Positions 43,084-51,391 of a stretch of DNA of 64,000 nt are shown here, in pieces. Position numbers and translations under genes: made by a program. The stretch is from Microbacterium pygmaeum. GTDB lineage: Bacteria > Actinomycetota > Actinomycetes > Actinomycetales > Microbacteriaceae. Location: the NCBI RefSeq assembly GCF_900100885.1, contig NZ_LT629692.1:2356001-2420000 (forward strand), in the 5' to 3' direction. Below the pieces are notes generated by a model. That model was not told where the DNA came from and did no database searches. It was given only the letters and a program-made list of their open reading frames with translations. The number at the start of each line of letters is the position of its first letter. Position 1 is the stretch's first letter.

Positions 43084-43651
43084 TCCCGATCCGGTCTCGG
43101 CGGCTCTGGAGCGGGCCGCATCGCACGTCGAGCAGGCGGTCCTGGCCGTCGCGGCAAGCAACCCCGTCGTGCTGATCGATGGCCGCAGCGGGTCAGGCAA
43201 GACCTCCCTCGCCAGGCGGTTGGTGGCGCACTGGCCGTTGCGCGGACCCGTCCAGCTCGTCGCGCTCGATGCCGTCTATCCCGGCTGGGACGGACTGGCC
43301 GACGGCGTGGAGACCGCACGAGAACTGGTCCTCAACCCGCATGCCCGGGGTCTGGTCGGCATCTGGCGACGATGGGACTGGGACGAGTCCGAGTACGCAG
43401 AGGCCCACGCCGTGGACCCCTCGCTGCCGTTGATCGTCGAGGGATCGGGGATCCTGACTCCGGTGACCGCGCGACTGAGCGATGTGCGGGTGTGGCTGGA
43501 GTCACCCGTGCAGTCGCGCAAGCGCCGCGCTCTGGACCGCGACGGAGACACGTATCGTCCGCACTGGTCGAACTGGGCCGAGCAGGAGGAGCGGCATCTG
43601 GATCGCGATGACCCCGAACGTCATGCGACCCTGGTCTTCGCCATCCCCTGA
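43058..43651 (+). CDS. P-loop nucleoside-kinase-like ATP-binding protein
   Basis: The only usable upstream start is GTG 43058, inside the end of the preceding gene (26-bp overlap), giving 197 residues. VVLIDGRSGSGKTSLARRLV near 34-53 is a Walker A loop like that of uridine kinase. VALDAVYPGWDGL and LIVEGSGILTPVTA resemble the substrate loop and the Walker B-type strand. RKRRALDRDGDTYRPHW is a likely lid with Arg and Asp. Substrate is unknown; nucleoside or short-ligand phosphorylation is likely. The last codons are 4 bp from the convergent DUF2017 gene. Confidence 0.72.
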   Translation: MSSARSSASPDPVSAALERAASHVEQAVLAVAASNPVVLIDGRSGSGKTSLARRLVAHWPLRGPVQLVALDAVYPGWDGLADGVETARELVLNPHARGLVGIWRRWDWDESEYAEAHAVDPSLPLIVEGSGILTPVTARLSDVRVWLESPVQSRKRRALDRDGDTYRPHWSNWAEQEERHLDRDDPERHATLVFAIP

Positions 43652-43655
43652 GATC

Positions 43656-44168
43656 TCACTCGTCGGGCGATGCCGCCTGGACGAGTCCGTCCAGGCGGTA
43701 GCCCAGCCACTCGTAGATCCCGAACCGTGGGTCATCCTGCGACCCGTCGGTCTCGTCGCGTATCCCCAGTCGAACGGCCAGGACGAGGCGGAGCGCGGCC
43801 AGGCAGCGCAGCCACGCCTGCAGGTCGTCTGCGGCGAGAGGAATCTCCACGACGTCCTGCGCAAGGACGTCCCGGTCAGCGACGTCGTCAAGAGCGGCAT
43901 CGGCGCCTTCAGGCAGCACCGGCGCCAGCGTACGCAGCACCGTTCCCGCGTCGTCTCCACGTCGTTCGAGGAGTTCGCGCTCGGTGACCTCGCGGAATTC
44001 GCGCGCGGCGTCCTCGTCGTCCGGGTACGCGTCGGGGACCAGGCGCCCGATCGCCGGGTCAGCGGATGCCTGCCCGTCGGCGAGCAGGTCGGCGAATTGG
44101 CCGACGAGCCCGGCAAGATGCGCGGCCTCAATCCGTGAGAGTTCGAGGACGATGATGCGGTCGGTCAT
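43656..44168 (-). CDS. DUF2017 family protein
   Basis: A 170-residue acidic, helical protein (MTDRIIVLELSRIEAAHLAGLVGQFADLL, IPLAADDLQAWLRCLAALRLVLAVRLGI, YEWLGYRLDGLVQA). It matches the DUF2017 pattern found next to clpS in actinobacteria. Function is unknown; the fixed link to clpS suggests a role in Clp-dependent proteolysis. Its ATG overlaps the clpS stop by 4 bp. Confidence 0.85.
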   Translation of the reverse strand: MTDRIIVLELSRIEAAHLAGLVGQFADLLADGQASADPAIGRLVPDAYPDDEDAAREFREVTERELLERRGDDAGTVLRTLAPVLPEGADAALDDVADRDVLAQDVVEIPLAADDLQAWLRCLAALRLVLAVRLGIRDETDGSQDDPRFGIYEWLGYRLDGLVQAASPDE

Positions 44169-44473
44169 TCGGGTGCCTTTCGGACGGTCGCCCACAGTCC
44201 GTAGTCGTGCATGGCTTGCGCGTGCAGTTCCATCTGCTCCCTGGCGCCCTCCGCCACGACGGCGTGTCCGTCGTGGTGCACGGCCATCATGAGGCGTTCT
44301 GCCTTCGCGCGGGGGTAGCCGAAGTACTCGCGGAAGACGTGGGTGACGTAGCTCATCAGATTGACCGGATCGTTCCAGACGACGGTCTGCCACGGGCGCG
44401 CGCGCTGCTCCGACTGACGCAGCTCGATGCGCTCGTCGACGCCCGGTTCGGCGGTGGCGATGTTCACGCCCAC
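44165..44473 (-). CDS. clpS: ATP-dependent Clp protease adaptor ClpS
   Basis: Adaptor that delivers N-end-rule substrates to ClpAP/ClpCP. The 102 residues show the hallmark WQTVVWNDPVNLMSYVTHVFREYFGY (Asn-Asp of the alpha-amino pocket), AERLMMAVHHDGHAVV and the C-terminal WATVRK. Start is GTG 44473, with GTG 44467 as an alternative. It overlaps the metallopeptidase gene upstream by 10 bp and DUF2017 downstream by 4 bp, so the three are co-translated. Confidence 0.94.
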   Translation of the reverse strand: MGVNIATAEPGVDERIELRQSEQRARPWQTVVWNDPVNLMSYVTHVFREYFGYPRAKAERLMMAVHHDGHAVVAEGAREQMELHAQAMHDYGLWATVRKAPE

Positions 44474-44814
44474 CCCAGTTCGTGCAGGCGATCATCGTCG
44501 ATGCCGTAGAAGTGCGCGATCTCATGGACGAGAGTGGTGTGGATCTCATCGCGCAGCTCGCGTTCGTCCTCGCAGACGGCGAGGTGGGGCTCGCGGTAGA
44601 CGATGATGCGGTCGGGCAGCTCGCCGACGCCGTAGCGATCCCGTTCGGTCAGCGCCCACCCGTCGTACAGTCCGAGCAGGTCGAGGCTGCCGTCCTCCGG
44701 GCGGTCTTCGACGACGAAGACGACGTTCTCCAGGCCGTCGATCATGTCATCCGGCAGCCGGTCGAGTTCATCGACGACGAGCTCCTCGAATGCGGCCGCA
44801 GCCATCTCAAACAT
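44464..44814 (-). CDS. Metallopeptidase-family (zincin-like) protein
   Basis: A 116-residue protein with the metal motif HEIAH in LVHEIAHFYGIDDDRLHELGW near the C-terminus, and NVVFVVEDRPEDGSLDLLGLYDG before it. This is the small zincin-like family that accompanies clpS and DUF2017. Proteolysis is inferred from HExxH only. The ATG at 44814 is directly next to the CCA end of tRNA-His, so no separate leader exists; ATG 44805 is an alternative. No ribosome site is visible for either. Confidence 0.85.
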   Translation of the reverse strand: MFEMAAAAFEELVVDELDRLPDDMIDGLENVVFVVEDRPEDGSLDLLGLYDGWALTERDRYGVGELPDRIIVYREPHLAVCEDERELRDEIHTTLVHEIAHFYGIDDDRLHELGWA

Positions 44815-44891
44815 TGGGGTGAGTAACGGGGCTCGAACCCGCGACATCGGCCACCACAAGGCCGCGCTCTACCAACTGAGCTATACCCACC
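44815..44891 (-). tRNA. tRNA-His (GTG anticodon)
   Basis: A complete cloverleaf on the minus strand. G-1 (44891) pairs with C73, the identity feature of tRNA-His. The acceptor is GTGGGTA/TACTCAC, the D arm is GCTC/GAGC and the anticodon stem is CGGCC/GGCCG with loop TTGTGGT (anticodon GTG). The T arm is GCGGG/CCCGT, with one G-T pair. CCA is encoded at 44817-44815. It lies 36 bp downstream of orn on the same strand. The next base after CCA is the A of an ATG. Confidence 0.95.
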
Positions 44892-44914
44892 ATGTCTCCC
44901 GAACGCGCGGGCAA

Positions 44915-44939
44915 CCCGAAGATTCTCTCACACTTCGGG
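44915..44939 (-). terminator. Inverted repeat at the 3' end of orn
   Basis: CCCGAAG (44915-44921) and CTTCGGG (44933-44939) form a 7-bp stem with an 11-nt loop spanning the orn stop codon. There is no T run, so it may be a processing or attenuation hairpin rather than a full terminator before tRNA-His. Confidence 0.3.
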
Positions 44940-45554
44940 CGCGAACGACGAAACGGCCGCCACCGCCGCCGTCTTCGCATCGTCACTGGTCGGGCCGGGC
45001 TCGGGGATGAAAACCGCCTGACGGTAGTAGGCCAGTTCGACGATGGATTCGCGGATGTCAGCGAGTGCACGGTGGCCGCCGCCTTTGGCCGGAGCGTGGA
45101 TGTAGGCGCGCGGGTACCAGCGGCGGCTGAGCTCTTTGACGCTGGAGACGTCGACGTTGCGATAGTGCAGCCAGCGGTCCACGCGAGGCATGTACTTCGC
45201 GAGGAACATCCGGTCGGTGCCGATCGTGTTGCCCGCGAGCGGCGCCTTGCCCTCGAGCGGCACGAAGCGCTGGATGTACTCCAGCACATCGAATTCGGCC
45301 TCGGCGACGCTCACGCCGTTCGGGATCTCGTCGATCAGACCGGACTTCTCGTGCATCTTGGTGACGAAATCGTTCATGTGCGCGAGAGCCGTGTCGTCGG
45401 GCTTGATCACGACCTGGAACCCCGGGTCGAGCGGGCGCAGCTCGAAGTCGGTCACGATGACGGCGATCTCGACGAGTTCGTCGACATCGAGATCGAGACC
45501 GGTCATCTCGCAGTCGATCCACACCAGCCGGTCGTTCTCAGAAGCCCCCACCAT
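44928..45554 (-). CDS. orn: Oligoribonuclease
   Basis: DEDDh 3'-5' exonuclease that degrades 2-5 nt RNAs and pGpG. From ATG 45554 it has 208 residues: RLVWIDCEMTGLDLDVDEL (DxE), the AGNTIGTDRMFLAKYMPRVDRWLHYRNVDVSS block, and HRALADIRESIVELAYYR (His-Asp). I prefer 45554 over 45563 because TAGGAT on the minus strand ends 7 nt before it. An Ala/Pro-rich tail of about 20 residues closes the protein. It is the first gene of a minus-strand run with tRNA-His, the metallopeptidase, clpS and DUF2017. Confidence 0.95.
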   Translation of the reverse strand: MVGASENDRLVWIDCEMTGLDLDVDELVEIAVIVTDFELRPLDPGFQVVIKPDDTALAHMNDFVTKMHEKSGLIDEIPNGVSVAEAEFDVLEYIQRFVPLEGKAPLAGNTIGTDRMFLAKYMPRVDRWLHYRNVDVSSVKELSRRWYPRAYIHAPAKGGGHRALADIRESIVELAYYRQAVFIPEPGPTSDDAKTAAVAAVSSFAPEV

Positions 45555-45561
45555 GCCGACC

Positions 45562-45567
45562 ATCCTA
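45562..45567 (-). promoter_or_regulatory. orn: -10 hexamer TAGGAT for orn
   Basis: On the minus strand TAGGAT ends 7 nt before the ATG at 45554, deciding that start. Confidence 0.4.
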
Positions 45568-45605
45568 CTGACGCGCTCGGACAGGGCGTCGCCGAGGTGA
45601 CGCGA

Positions 45606-45611
45606 TAGCCT
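45606..45611 (+). promoter_or_regulatory. Candidate -10 (TAGCCT) of tRNA-Arg
   Basis: TAGCCT lies 10 nt before the first base of the tRNA. Confidence 0.3.
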
Positions 45612-45621
45612 TGATGCGCAC

Positions 45622-45694
45622 GCCTCCGTAGCTCAATGGATAGAGCATCGGCCTTCTAATCCGACGGTTGCTGGTTCGAGTCCAGCCGGGGGCA
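45622..45694 (+). tRNA. tRNA-Arg (TCT anticodon)
   Basis: A 73-nt cloverleaf: acceptor GCCTCCG/CGGGGGC (one T-G pair), D arm GCTC/GAGC, anticodon loop CTTCTAA (TCT), T arm GCTGG/CCAGC with TTCGAGT. The innermost anticodon-stem pair is C-T, a mismatch. CCA is not encoded (CGG follows base 73). No integrase or duplicated 3' end is next to it. Confidence 0.93.
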
Positions 45695-45773
45695 CGGCCC
45701 CGATGAAACGCGGCGAAACCCCTGGCATCCCCCTCGATGCGGGCGTACCGTCGAGGTGTCGGAAGGAGTTTCC

Positions 45774-45986
45774 ATGAGCGAGACGACGACGCATCACGCG
45801 CTGTGGGTCGCGTACGGCACCAACGGCGTGGTCGGCACGATCCGCAAGGACGACGACGGCTACACGGTCACGATCGCAGGGGCCGATCAGCATCTCGGGG
45901 TGTACCCGTCGATGCAGATCGCGAAGGACGCGCTCCACGCGAACCTGCGTCCGGGCTCGGACTGGCCCGAATTCCGCGAGCACTGA
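45774..45986 (+). CDS. Small protein of unknown function
   Basis: A 70-residue protein (HHALWVAYGTNGVVGTIRKDDDGYTVTIAG, VYPSMQIAKDALHANLRPGSDWPEFREH). The ATG at 45774 has a strong GGAAGGAG site. It resembles small conserved proteins in Microbacteriaceae that are sometimes labelled methyltransferase, but no methyltransferase motif is present. Its 3' half overlaps the end of the YczE-like gene on the other strand by 119 bp. Confidence 0.7.
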   Translation: MSETTTHHALWVAYGTNGVVGTIRKDDDGYTVTIAGADQHLGVYPSMQIAKDALHANLRPGSDWPEFREH

Positions 45987-46581
45987 TCGCGAGGCCTCGG
46001 CGCGACCCGGCTGCGGTGTCCAGCAGCGGAAGCGCGAGGTGCACCAGGGGGCCGATGAGCGCCGCGAACAGCACGGTGCCGACGCCGACGGTGCCCCCCA
46101 GCAGCCACCCGATCAGCAGAACGGTCACCTCGACGGTCGCTCTGCTCACCCAGATGGGCCAGCCCAGGCGCGCATGCAGGCCGGTCATGAGCCCGTCGCG
46201 GGGTCCGGGCCCGAATCGCGCGCCGATGTAGAGTCCGGAGGCGATCGCGACGAGCAGGATGCCGCCGAGCAGCACGGCGATCTGCGCGGCGAGGCCATGC
46301 ACCGGCGCCATCAGCCACAGCACCGCTTGCATGCTCGTCCCGACCAGCAGGATGTTGGCGATCGTCCCGACGCCCGGCTTCTGACGCAGCGGGATCCACA
46401 GCAGCAGGACGAGGAAGCCGACGATGTTGGTCACCCAGCCGACGCCGATCCCGGTGTGCACCGAGATGCCCTGCGCGAACACCGTCCAGGGGTCGACGCC
46501 GAGTCCCGCCTCCACCGTCAGCGCGCAGCCGGCGCCGTAGAGCACCAGGCCGATGAGCAGCTGAGTCACCCGTCGTGTCAT
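45868..46581 (-). CDS. YczE/YyaS-like integral membrane protein
   Basis: A 237-residue protein with five to six helices in the first about 190 residues (LLIGLVLYGAGCALTVEAGLGVDPWTVFAQGI, GFLVLLLWIPL, IAVLLGGILLVAIASGLYIGARFGPGPRDGLM). The GLGVDPWTVF and GPGPRDGLM motifs are typical of the YczE family. The last about 45 residues are Ser/Arg/Pro-rich and come from sequence antisense to the small gene at 45774, so the functional end may be earlier. It is divergent from a MocR-type regulator, a pairing known for this family. Start is ATG 46581. Confidence 0.85.
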   Translation of the reverse strand: MTRRVTQLLIGLVLYGAGCALTVEAGLGVDPWTVFAQGISVHTGIGVGWVTNIVGFLVLLLWIPLRQKPGVGTIANILLVGTSMQAVLWLMAPVHGLAAQIAVLLGGILLVAIASGLYIGARFGPGPRDGLMTGLHARLGWPIWVSRATVEVTVLLIGWLLGGTVGVGTVLFAALIGPLVHLALPLLDTAAGSRRGLAISARGIRASPSPDAGSRGARPSRSASTGTPRDADRPLRS

Positions 46582-46626
46582 TGGACCATCCAATCTCATA
46601 ATTGGCACTTAGGCACCAGTCCAATC
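46580..46626. promoter_or_regulatory. Array of ATTGG/CCAAT boxes, probable MocR operator
   Basis: Four boxes lie in 47 bp: ATTGGA (46580-46585) and TCCAAT (46589-46594) as a palindrome with a 3-bp centre, ATTGG (46601-46605), and CCAAT (46621-46625). The two ATTGG boxes are 21 bp apart and the two TCCAATC copies are 31 bp apart, about two and three helical turns. The array covers a minus-strand TTGGAC/TATGAG promoter-like pair for the YczE gene and the upstream side of the mocR promoter. Confidence 0.6.
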
Positions 46627-46630
46627 CGGC

Positions 46631-46636
46631 TATTCT
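46631..46636 (+). promoter_or_regulatory. -10 hexamer TATTCT, leaderless start of the MocR gene
   Basis: TATTCT ends 6 nt before the ATG at 46643. TTAGGC (46609-46614), 16 nt upstream, is a weak -35. Confidence 0.45.
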
Positions 46637-46642
46637 GGCCGC

Positions 46643-48067
46643 ATGGACTCTCGTATCTCCGCCCGCGCCCTCGAGGCGGTGCTCGGTGGGTGGCGCACCC
46701 GCGAACCCGTCTACGAGGCCCTCGCCGACGGGATCCGGCTGCTCTGTCTGGACAACCGGCTCGCCCCGGGTACCGCCCTGCCTGCGGAGCGCGAGCTCTC
46801 GCACGCACTTGGCGTGAGTCGCAGCACCGTGGCCGCCTCCTACCGCAGCCTGCGCGACAGCGGACACATCTCCAGCCTGCGCGGCAGCGGCAGTGTCACA
46901 CTGCCCTTGCGCAGGCGCGACCCCGGTGGCGCCGAGTCGACGGACGGGTCGATCGACCTGCAGCAGGCGAGCCCTCCGGCGTGGCCGGGACTGGCCGGAG
47001 TGTTCCTGGAGGTCGCGCAGTCCTCGGCAGCACTCGTGGCTCGTAGCGGCTACGACATGTTCGGCAGGATCGAACTGCGCCGGGCGATCGCGGCACACTA
47101 CGACAGACGCGGCATCCCCACGACGCCGGCTCAGATCCTGGTGACCACCGGTGCGCAGAGCGCGATCCACCTCATCGCGTCGGTGATGCTCAGCCGGGGC
47201 GATCGCGTGCTGATCGAGACGCCGACGTACCCGCACGCGGCGGACGCGCTGCGTCGCTCCGGGGCTCGGCTGGTCGGCGTGCCCGTCACCACTGCCGACG
47301 GATGGGATCTGGATCGCGCCGAGCAGGCCTTCGCCCGGACACTGCCGGTCCTGGCCTATCTGATGCCGGACTTTCAGAATCCGACCGGACGCTCGATGGA
47401 TCCGCAGGAGCGCTCGGCATTCCTGCGGGCCGCGGAGCGGGCCGGAACGACACTGGTGCTGGATGAGACCACGGCGGATCTGGACATCGACCGACCGCCC
47501 ATCCCCGCCGGCTTCGTCGACGCCGACCCGGCGGGAATCGTGCGCATCGGCTCGCTCGGCAAGACGGTGTGGGGCGGTCTGCGCGTCGGGTGGGTTCGTG
47601 CGGAAACGGATCTGGTCCGTCGGCTCGTCGCGGCGCGTCCCGCTCACGACCTGGGTACGCCCGAATTCGAGCAGGCGGTCGGTGCGGAGATCTTCCCGCG
47701 ATTCGCGGAGGTGGCAGCCCAGCGATCGCACCTGCTTCGCGCAGGACGGGATGCCGCGGTCCGCGCGGTCCGCGCAGTGCTGCCGTCATGGTCGGTCCCC
47801 GACGTTCACGGAGGAGTGTCGCTGTGGATCGAACTCGACGCGCCACTCAGTGCCGCGCTGGTGATGGATGTCCGACCCCGCGGACTGCTGCTGTCGGCGG
47901 GCCCGCGGTTCTCGGTCGATGGCGGCCATGACCGCCATCTGCGGATTCCGTTCACCGCGACCCCCGACGAGGTCGAACGGGCCGTCGGGATCCTCGCGGA
48001 GGCGTGGCCACGTGTTCGCGCGGGAGCCCCGGTCTCGGCGATGACGCTTCTCGACTCGGTCATCTGA
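46643..48067 (+). CDS. MocR-type GntR regulator with aminotransferase domain
   Basis: A 474-residue chimera: an N-terminal GntR winged-helix (about 18-85, LPAERELSHALGVSRSTVAASYRSLRDSGHI) and a large aminotransferase-fold domain (about 105-470). The PLP lysine Lys307 is in IGSLGKTVWGGLRVGW; Asp in LDETTADLDID and YPHAADALR fit cofactor contacts. Such proteins sense PLP or amino compounds and regulate a divergent gene. Here the target is probably the YczE-like gene, through the ATTGG array between them. Start is ATG 46643, supported by the 6-nt spacing from TATTCT. Confidence 0.9.
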   Translation: MDSRISARALEAVLGGWRTREPVYEALADGIRLLCLDNRLAPGTALPAERELSHALGVSRSTVAASYRSLRDSGHISSLRGSGSVTLPLRRRDPGGAESTDGSIDLQQASPPAWPGLAGVFLEVAQSSAALVARSGYDMFGRIELRRAIAAHYDRRGIPTTPAQILVTTGAQSAIHLIASVMLSRGDRVLIETPTYPHAADALRRSGARLVGVPVTTADGWDLDRAEQAFARTLPVLAYLMPDFQNPTGRSMDPQERSAFLRAAERAGTTLVLDETTADLDIDRPPIPAGFVDADPAGIVRIGSLGKTVWGGLRVGWVRAETDLVRRLVAARPAHDLGTPEFEQAVGAEIFPRFAEVAAQRSHLLRAGRDAAVRAVRAVLPSWSVPDVHGGVSLWIELDAPLSAALVMDVRPRGLLLSAGPRFSVDGGHDRHLRIPFTATPDEVERAVGILAEAWPRVRAGAPVSAMTLLDSVI

Positions 48068-48108
48068 GCGCAGACGCGCAACGCGACGAGTCACGCAGCC
48101 CGGGCAGC

Positions 48109-48378
48109 TCAGCGCGCGAAGAGGAGGGACTGCACGGCGTCGTCGGCAGACCAGAACTCGCCGAGCTCGCGGAACGCGCGGCTCGCGACGTGGAAGCGCT
48201 TGGCCACCCACCTGACGCTCGGCCCGTCGCCGAGCGCCTGCAGGTGTCCGATCACACGCCCGTCCGGCGCGACCACGCGCCACAGCCGCGCTGCGGCCGG
48301 CGCCAGTCGCACGCGGTGGACGGGCGAGACGCGGGGACTATCGGCGTTCGCGCCGGAAAGCCAAGTGGTTCCATTCAT
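48109..48378 (-). CDS. 89-residue basic protein of unknown function
   Basis: Starts at ATG 48378, with AAAGGA upstream on the minus strand. It has 89 residues (VSPVHRVRLAPAAARLWRVVAPDGRVIGHLQAL, RWVAKRFHVASRAFRELGEFWSADDAVQSLL). It is known only as a small Microbacteriaceae protein, sometimes named after mismatch repair without a visible motif. The predicted -10 (TATCTT, 48403-48408 read on the minus strand) lies inside a perfect 16-bp palindrome, so the gene looks repressible. It is divergent from an ssb gene 211 bp away. Confidence 0.72.
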   Translation of the reverse strand: MNGTTWLSGANADSPRVSPVHRVRLAPAAARLWRVVAPDGRVIGHLQALGDGPSVRWVAKRFHVASRAFRELGEFWSADDAVQSLLFAR

Positions 48379-48395
48379 ACGGGATCCTTTCCGCT

Positions 48396-48411
48396 TCGAA
48401 GATATCTTCGA
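48396..48411. promoter_or_regulatory. Perfect 16-bp palindrome, candidate operator
   Basis: TCGAAGATATCTTCGA reads identically on both strands. On the minus strand it contains TATCTT about 20 nt before the ATG of the 89-residue gene, at the expected -10 distance for a short leader with the AAAGGA site. It resembles the actinobacterial SOS box outline (TCGAAC-N4-GTTCGA) but differs at two symmetrical positions, so LexA binding is doubtful. Confidence 0.6.
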
Positions 48412-48589
48412 CCTCCGACATCCGCGCTCTCCTCCCCAGCGGTGCCTTCGGACTCGTTCTCCACGGCATCCACTCGGCCAGGCCGGCAGCCATCGGCACG
48501 CCGACATGCTGGTCGGGCGCCGGTGTCCGACGGGCACACGGGCACCGGCGCAGACCGAGGACCGCCCTCGGCCTCAGAAAGGAAGCGAC

Positions 48590-49090
48590 ATGTCTGACAC
48601 CATCACTCTCATCGGCAACATCGCGACACCGCCGGAGCGCAAGATCACCGCGACCGGCCTGGTGATCACATCGTTCCGCCTCGCCACGAACGACCGCAGA
48701 TTCGACAAGCGCACCGAGTCCTGGATCGATGGGGAGCCGAACTACTTCTCGGTCTCGGCGTTCCGTGCGCTGGCCGAGAACGCGTTCTACTCCCTGCACA
48801 AGGGAGAACGCGTCATCGTGACCGGCAGGCTGCGCCTGAAGGAGTGGGAGACCGCGACCAGCAAGGGCTGGGCCGCCGAGATCGAGGCCGACTCGCTCGG
48901 TCCGGACCTGCAGTTCGGCACCACTCGATTCGAGAAGTATCGCAAACCTGCCGAACCAGCTCAGGACGAGCAGCGCGACGACTGGGCTGTCGCAGCCATC
49001 GGGGCGGATCAGTCGGAGATCGCCGCGTCCGAGGCGGAGGCCTCGACCGAGGAGGAGCTGGTCCTCTCCGGCACCGAGACGCCGTTCTGA
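48590..49090 (+). CDS. ssb: Single-stranded DNA-binding protein
   Basis: OB-fold protein that binds ssDNA. The ATG at 48590 has AGAAAGGAA upstream and gives 166 residues. The OB core covers about 1-110 (TITLIGNIATPPERKITATGLVITSFRLATNDRRFD, NYFSVSAFRALAENAFYSLHKGERVIVTGRL). The tail is acidic (DDWAVAAI..EASTEEELVLSGTETPF). The end lacks the typical DDDIPF tip, though it finishes with TPF. It is not beside rpsF/rpsR, so it is probably the second, stress- or recombination-related SSB of the genome. Confidence 0.9.
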   Translation: MSDTITLIGNIATPPERKITATGLVITSFRLATNDRRFDKRTESWIDGEPNYFSVSAFRALAENAFYSLHKGERVIVTGRLRLKEWETATSKGWAAEIEADSLGPDLQFGTTRFEKYRKPAEPAQDEQRDDWAVAAIGADQSEIAASEAEASTEEELVLSGTETPF

Positions 49091-49121
49091 CCGTGCGGCA
49101 GGCCGCCGCGGCGGCGCGCCA

Positions 49122-49127
49122 TAGACT
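49122..49127 (+). promoter_or_regulatory. -10 hexamer TAGACT, leaderless start at 49134
   Basis: TAGACT ends 6 nt before the GTG at 49134. Confidence 0.5.
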
Positions 49128-49133
49128 CGATCC

Positions 49134-49655
49134 GTGTCCCGCCGCCCCGAATTCCGCAGTGCCTCAGCGCTCGCGCGGGGCGTCGCGGTCTGCTTCCTGA
49201 TCGGCACGCTGGCGGTGACCGGGTGCACCTCGACACCCGATCCCGCGCCCTCGGCATCGGCATCGGCCGCCAGCGCACCCGAAACCCGGACACCGTCCGC
49301 CACGCCCTCGGTTCCGGCCGAACCGGTTCTCGTCCCGGCCGGCTCCGCAGCGGACAACCTTCCGCTCTTCACCGCCGTCACGAACGCAGTGTGGGCCGGG
49401 CCAGAAAACGTCAGCGGTCGCGCGTACATCGATGCACTGGCGGCGGCAGGGTTCGACAAAACTGCGATGCAGGTCACCTATGACGAGACCACGGTCGGAA
49501 ACCCAGCCGAGAGCATCCAGTTCTCGGTGCAGTGGCAGCAGGAGTGCCTCGTCGGGCAGGTCGGCCCCGCGACTGGAGCGCCCGTGGCCGTCGTGGTTCC
49601 GGAGCTTGCCGGCGGAGCCTGCCTGGTGGGATCCACACGCCCGATCGACTGGTGA
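49134..49655 (+). CDS. Secreted lipoprotein of unknown function
   Basis: A 173-residue precursor with a lipobox LAVTGC (Cys31) after a hydrophobic signal. A Ser/Ala/Pro/Thr linker (about 35-65) follows, then a small globular domain (LFTAVTNAVWAGPENVSGRAYIDALAAAGFDKTAMQVTYDETTVG, SIQFSVQWQQECLVGQ, CLVGSTRPIDW). Two cysteines in the domain could form a disulfide. I do not assign a function. GTG start by the TAGACT spacing. Confidence 0.8.
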   Translation: MSRRPEFRSASALARGVAVCFLIGTLAVTGCTSTPDPAPSASASAASAPETRTPSATPSVPAEPVLVPAGSAADNLPLFTAVTNAVWAGPENVSGRAYIDALAAAGFDKTAMQVTYDETTVGNPAESIQFSVQWQQECLVGQVGPATGAPVAVVVPELAGGACLVGSTRPIDW

Positions 49656-49693
49656 GCCGCGTCCGCCCGGCGCGAGCGGGAACGACCCGCCCG

Positions 49694-49699
49694 TAGACT
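49694..49699 (+). promoter_or_regulatory. ettA: -10 hexamer TAGACT for ettA
   Basis: TAGACT ends 9 nt before the ATG at 49709. A GGAG is also present in the gap, so initiation may be leaderless or with a very short leader. Confidence 0.45.
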
Positions 49700-49708
49700 G
49701 GAGCGGAT

Positions 49709-51383
<1,675 letters not shown>

Positions 51384-51391
<8 letters not shown>

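Noticed and set aside
44815..45694. The two tRNA genes as integration sites of an island.
   Set aside because: No integrase and no direct repeat of the tRNA 3' ends is seen, and the neighbours are core genes.
45887..47731. A 614-codon minus-strand frame across the YczE/MocR divergent region.
   Set aside because: It runs through the operator region and antisense to the MocR gene; the YczE-like protein is in another frame with clear membrane helices.
48396..48411. The palindrome as a standard LexA SOS box.
   Set aside because: The symmetrical C and G next to the half-sites are swapped (TCGAAG/CTTCGA), so it does not meet the actinobacterial consensus; kept only as an unassigned operator.
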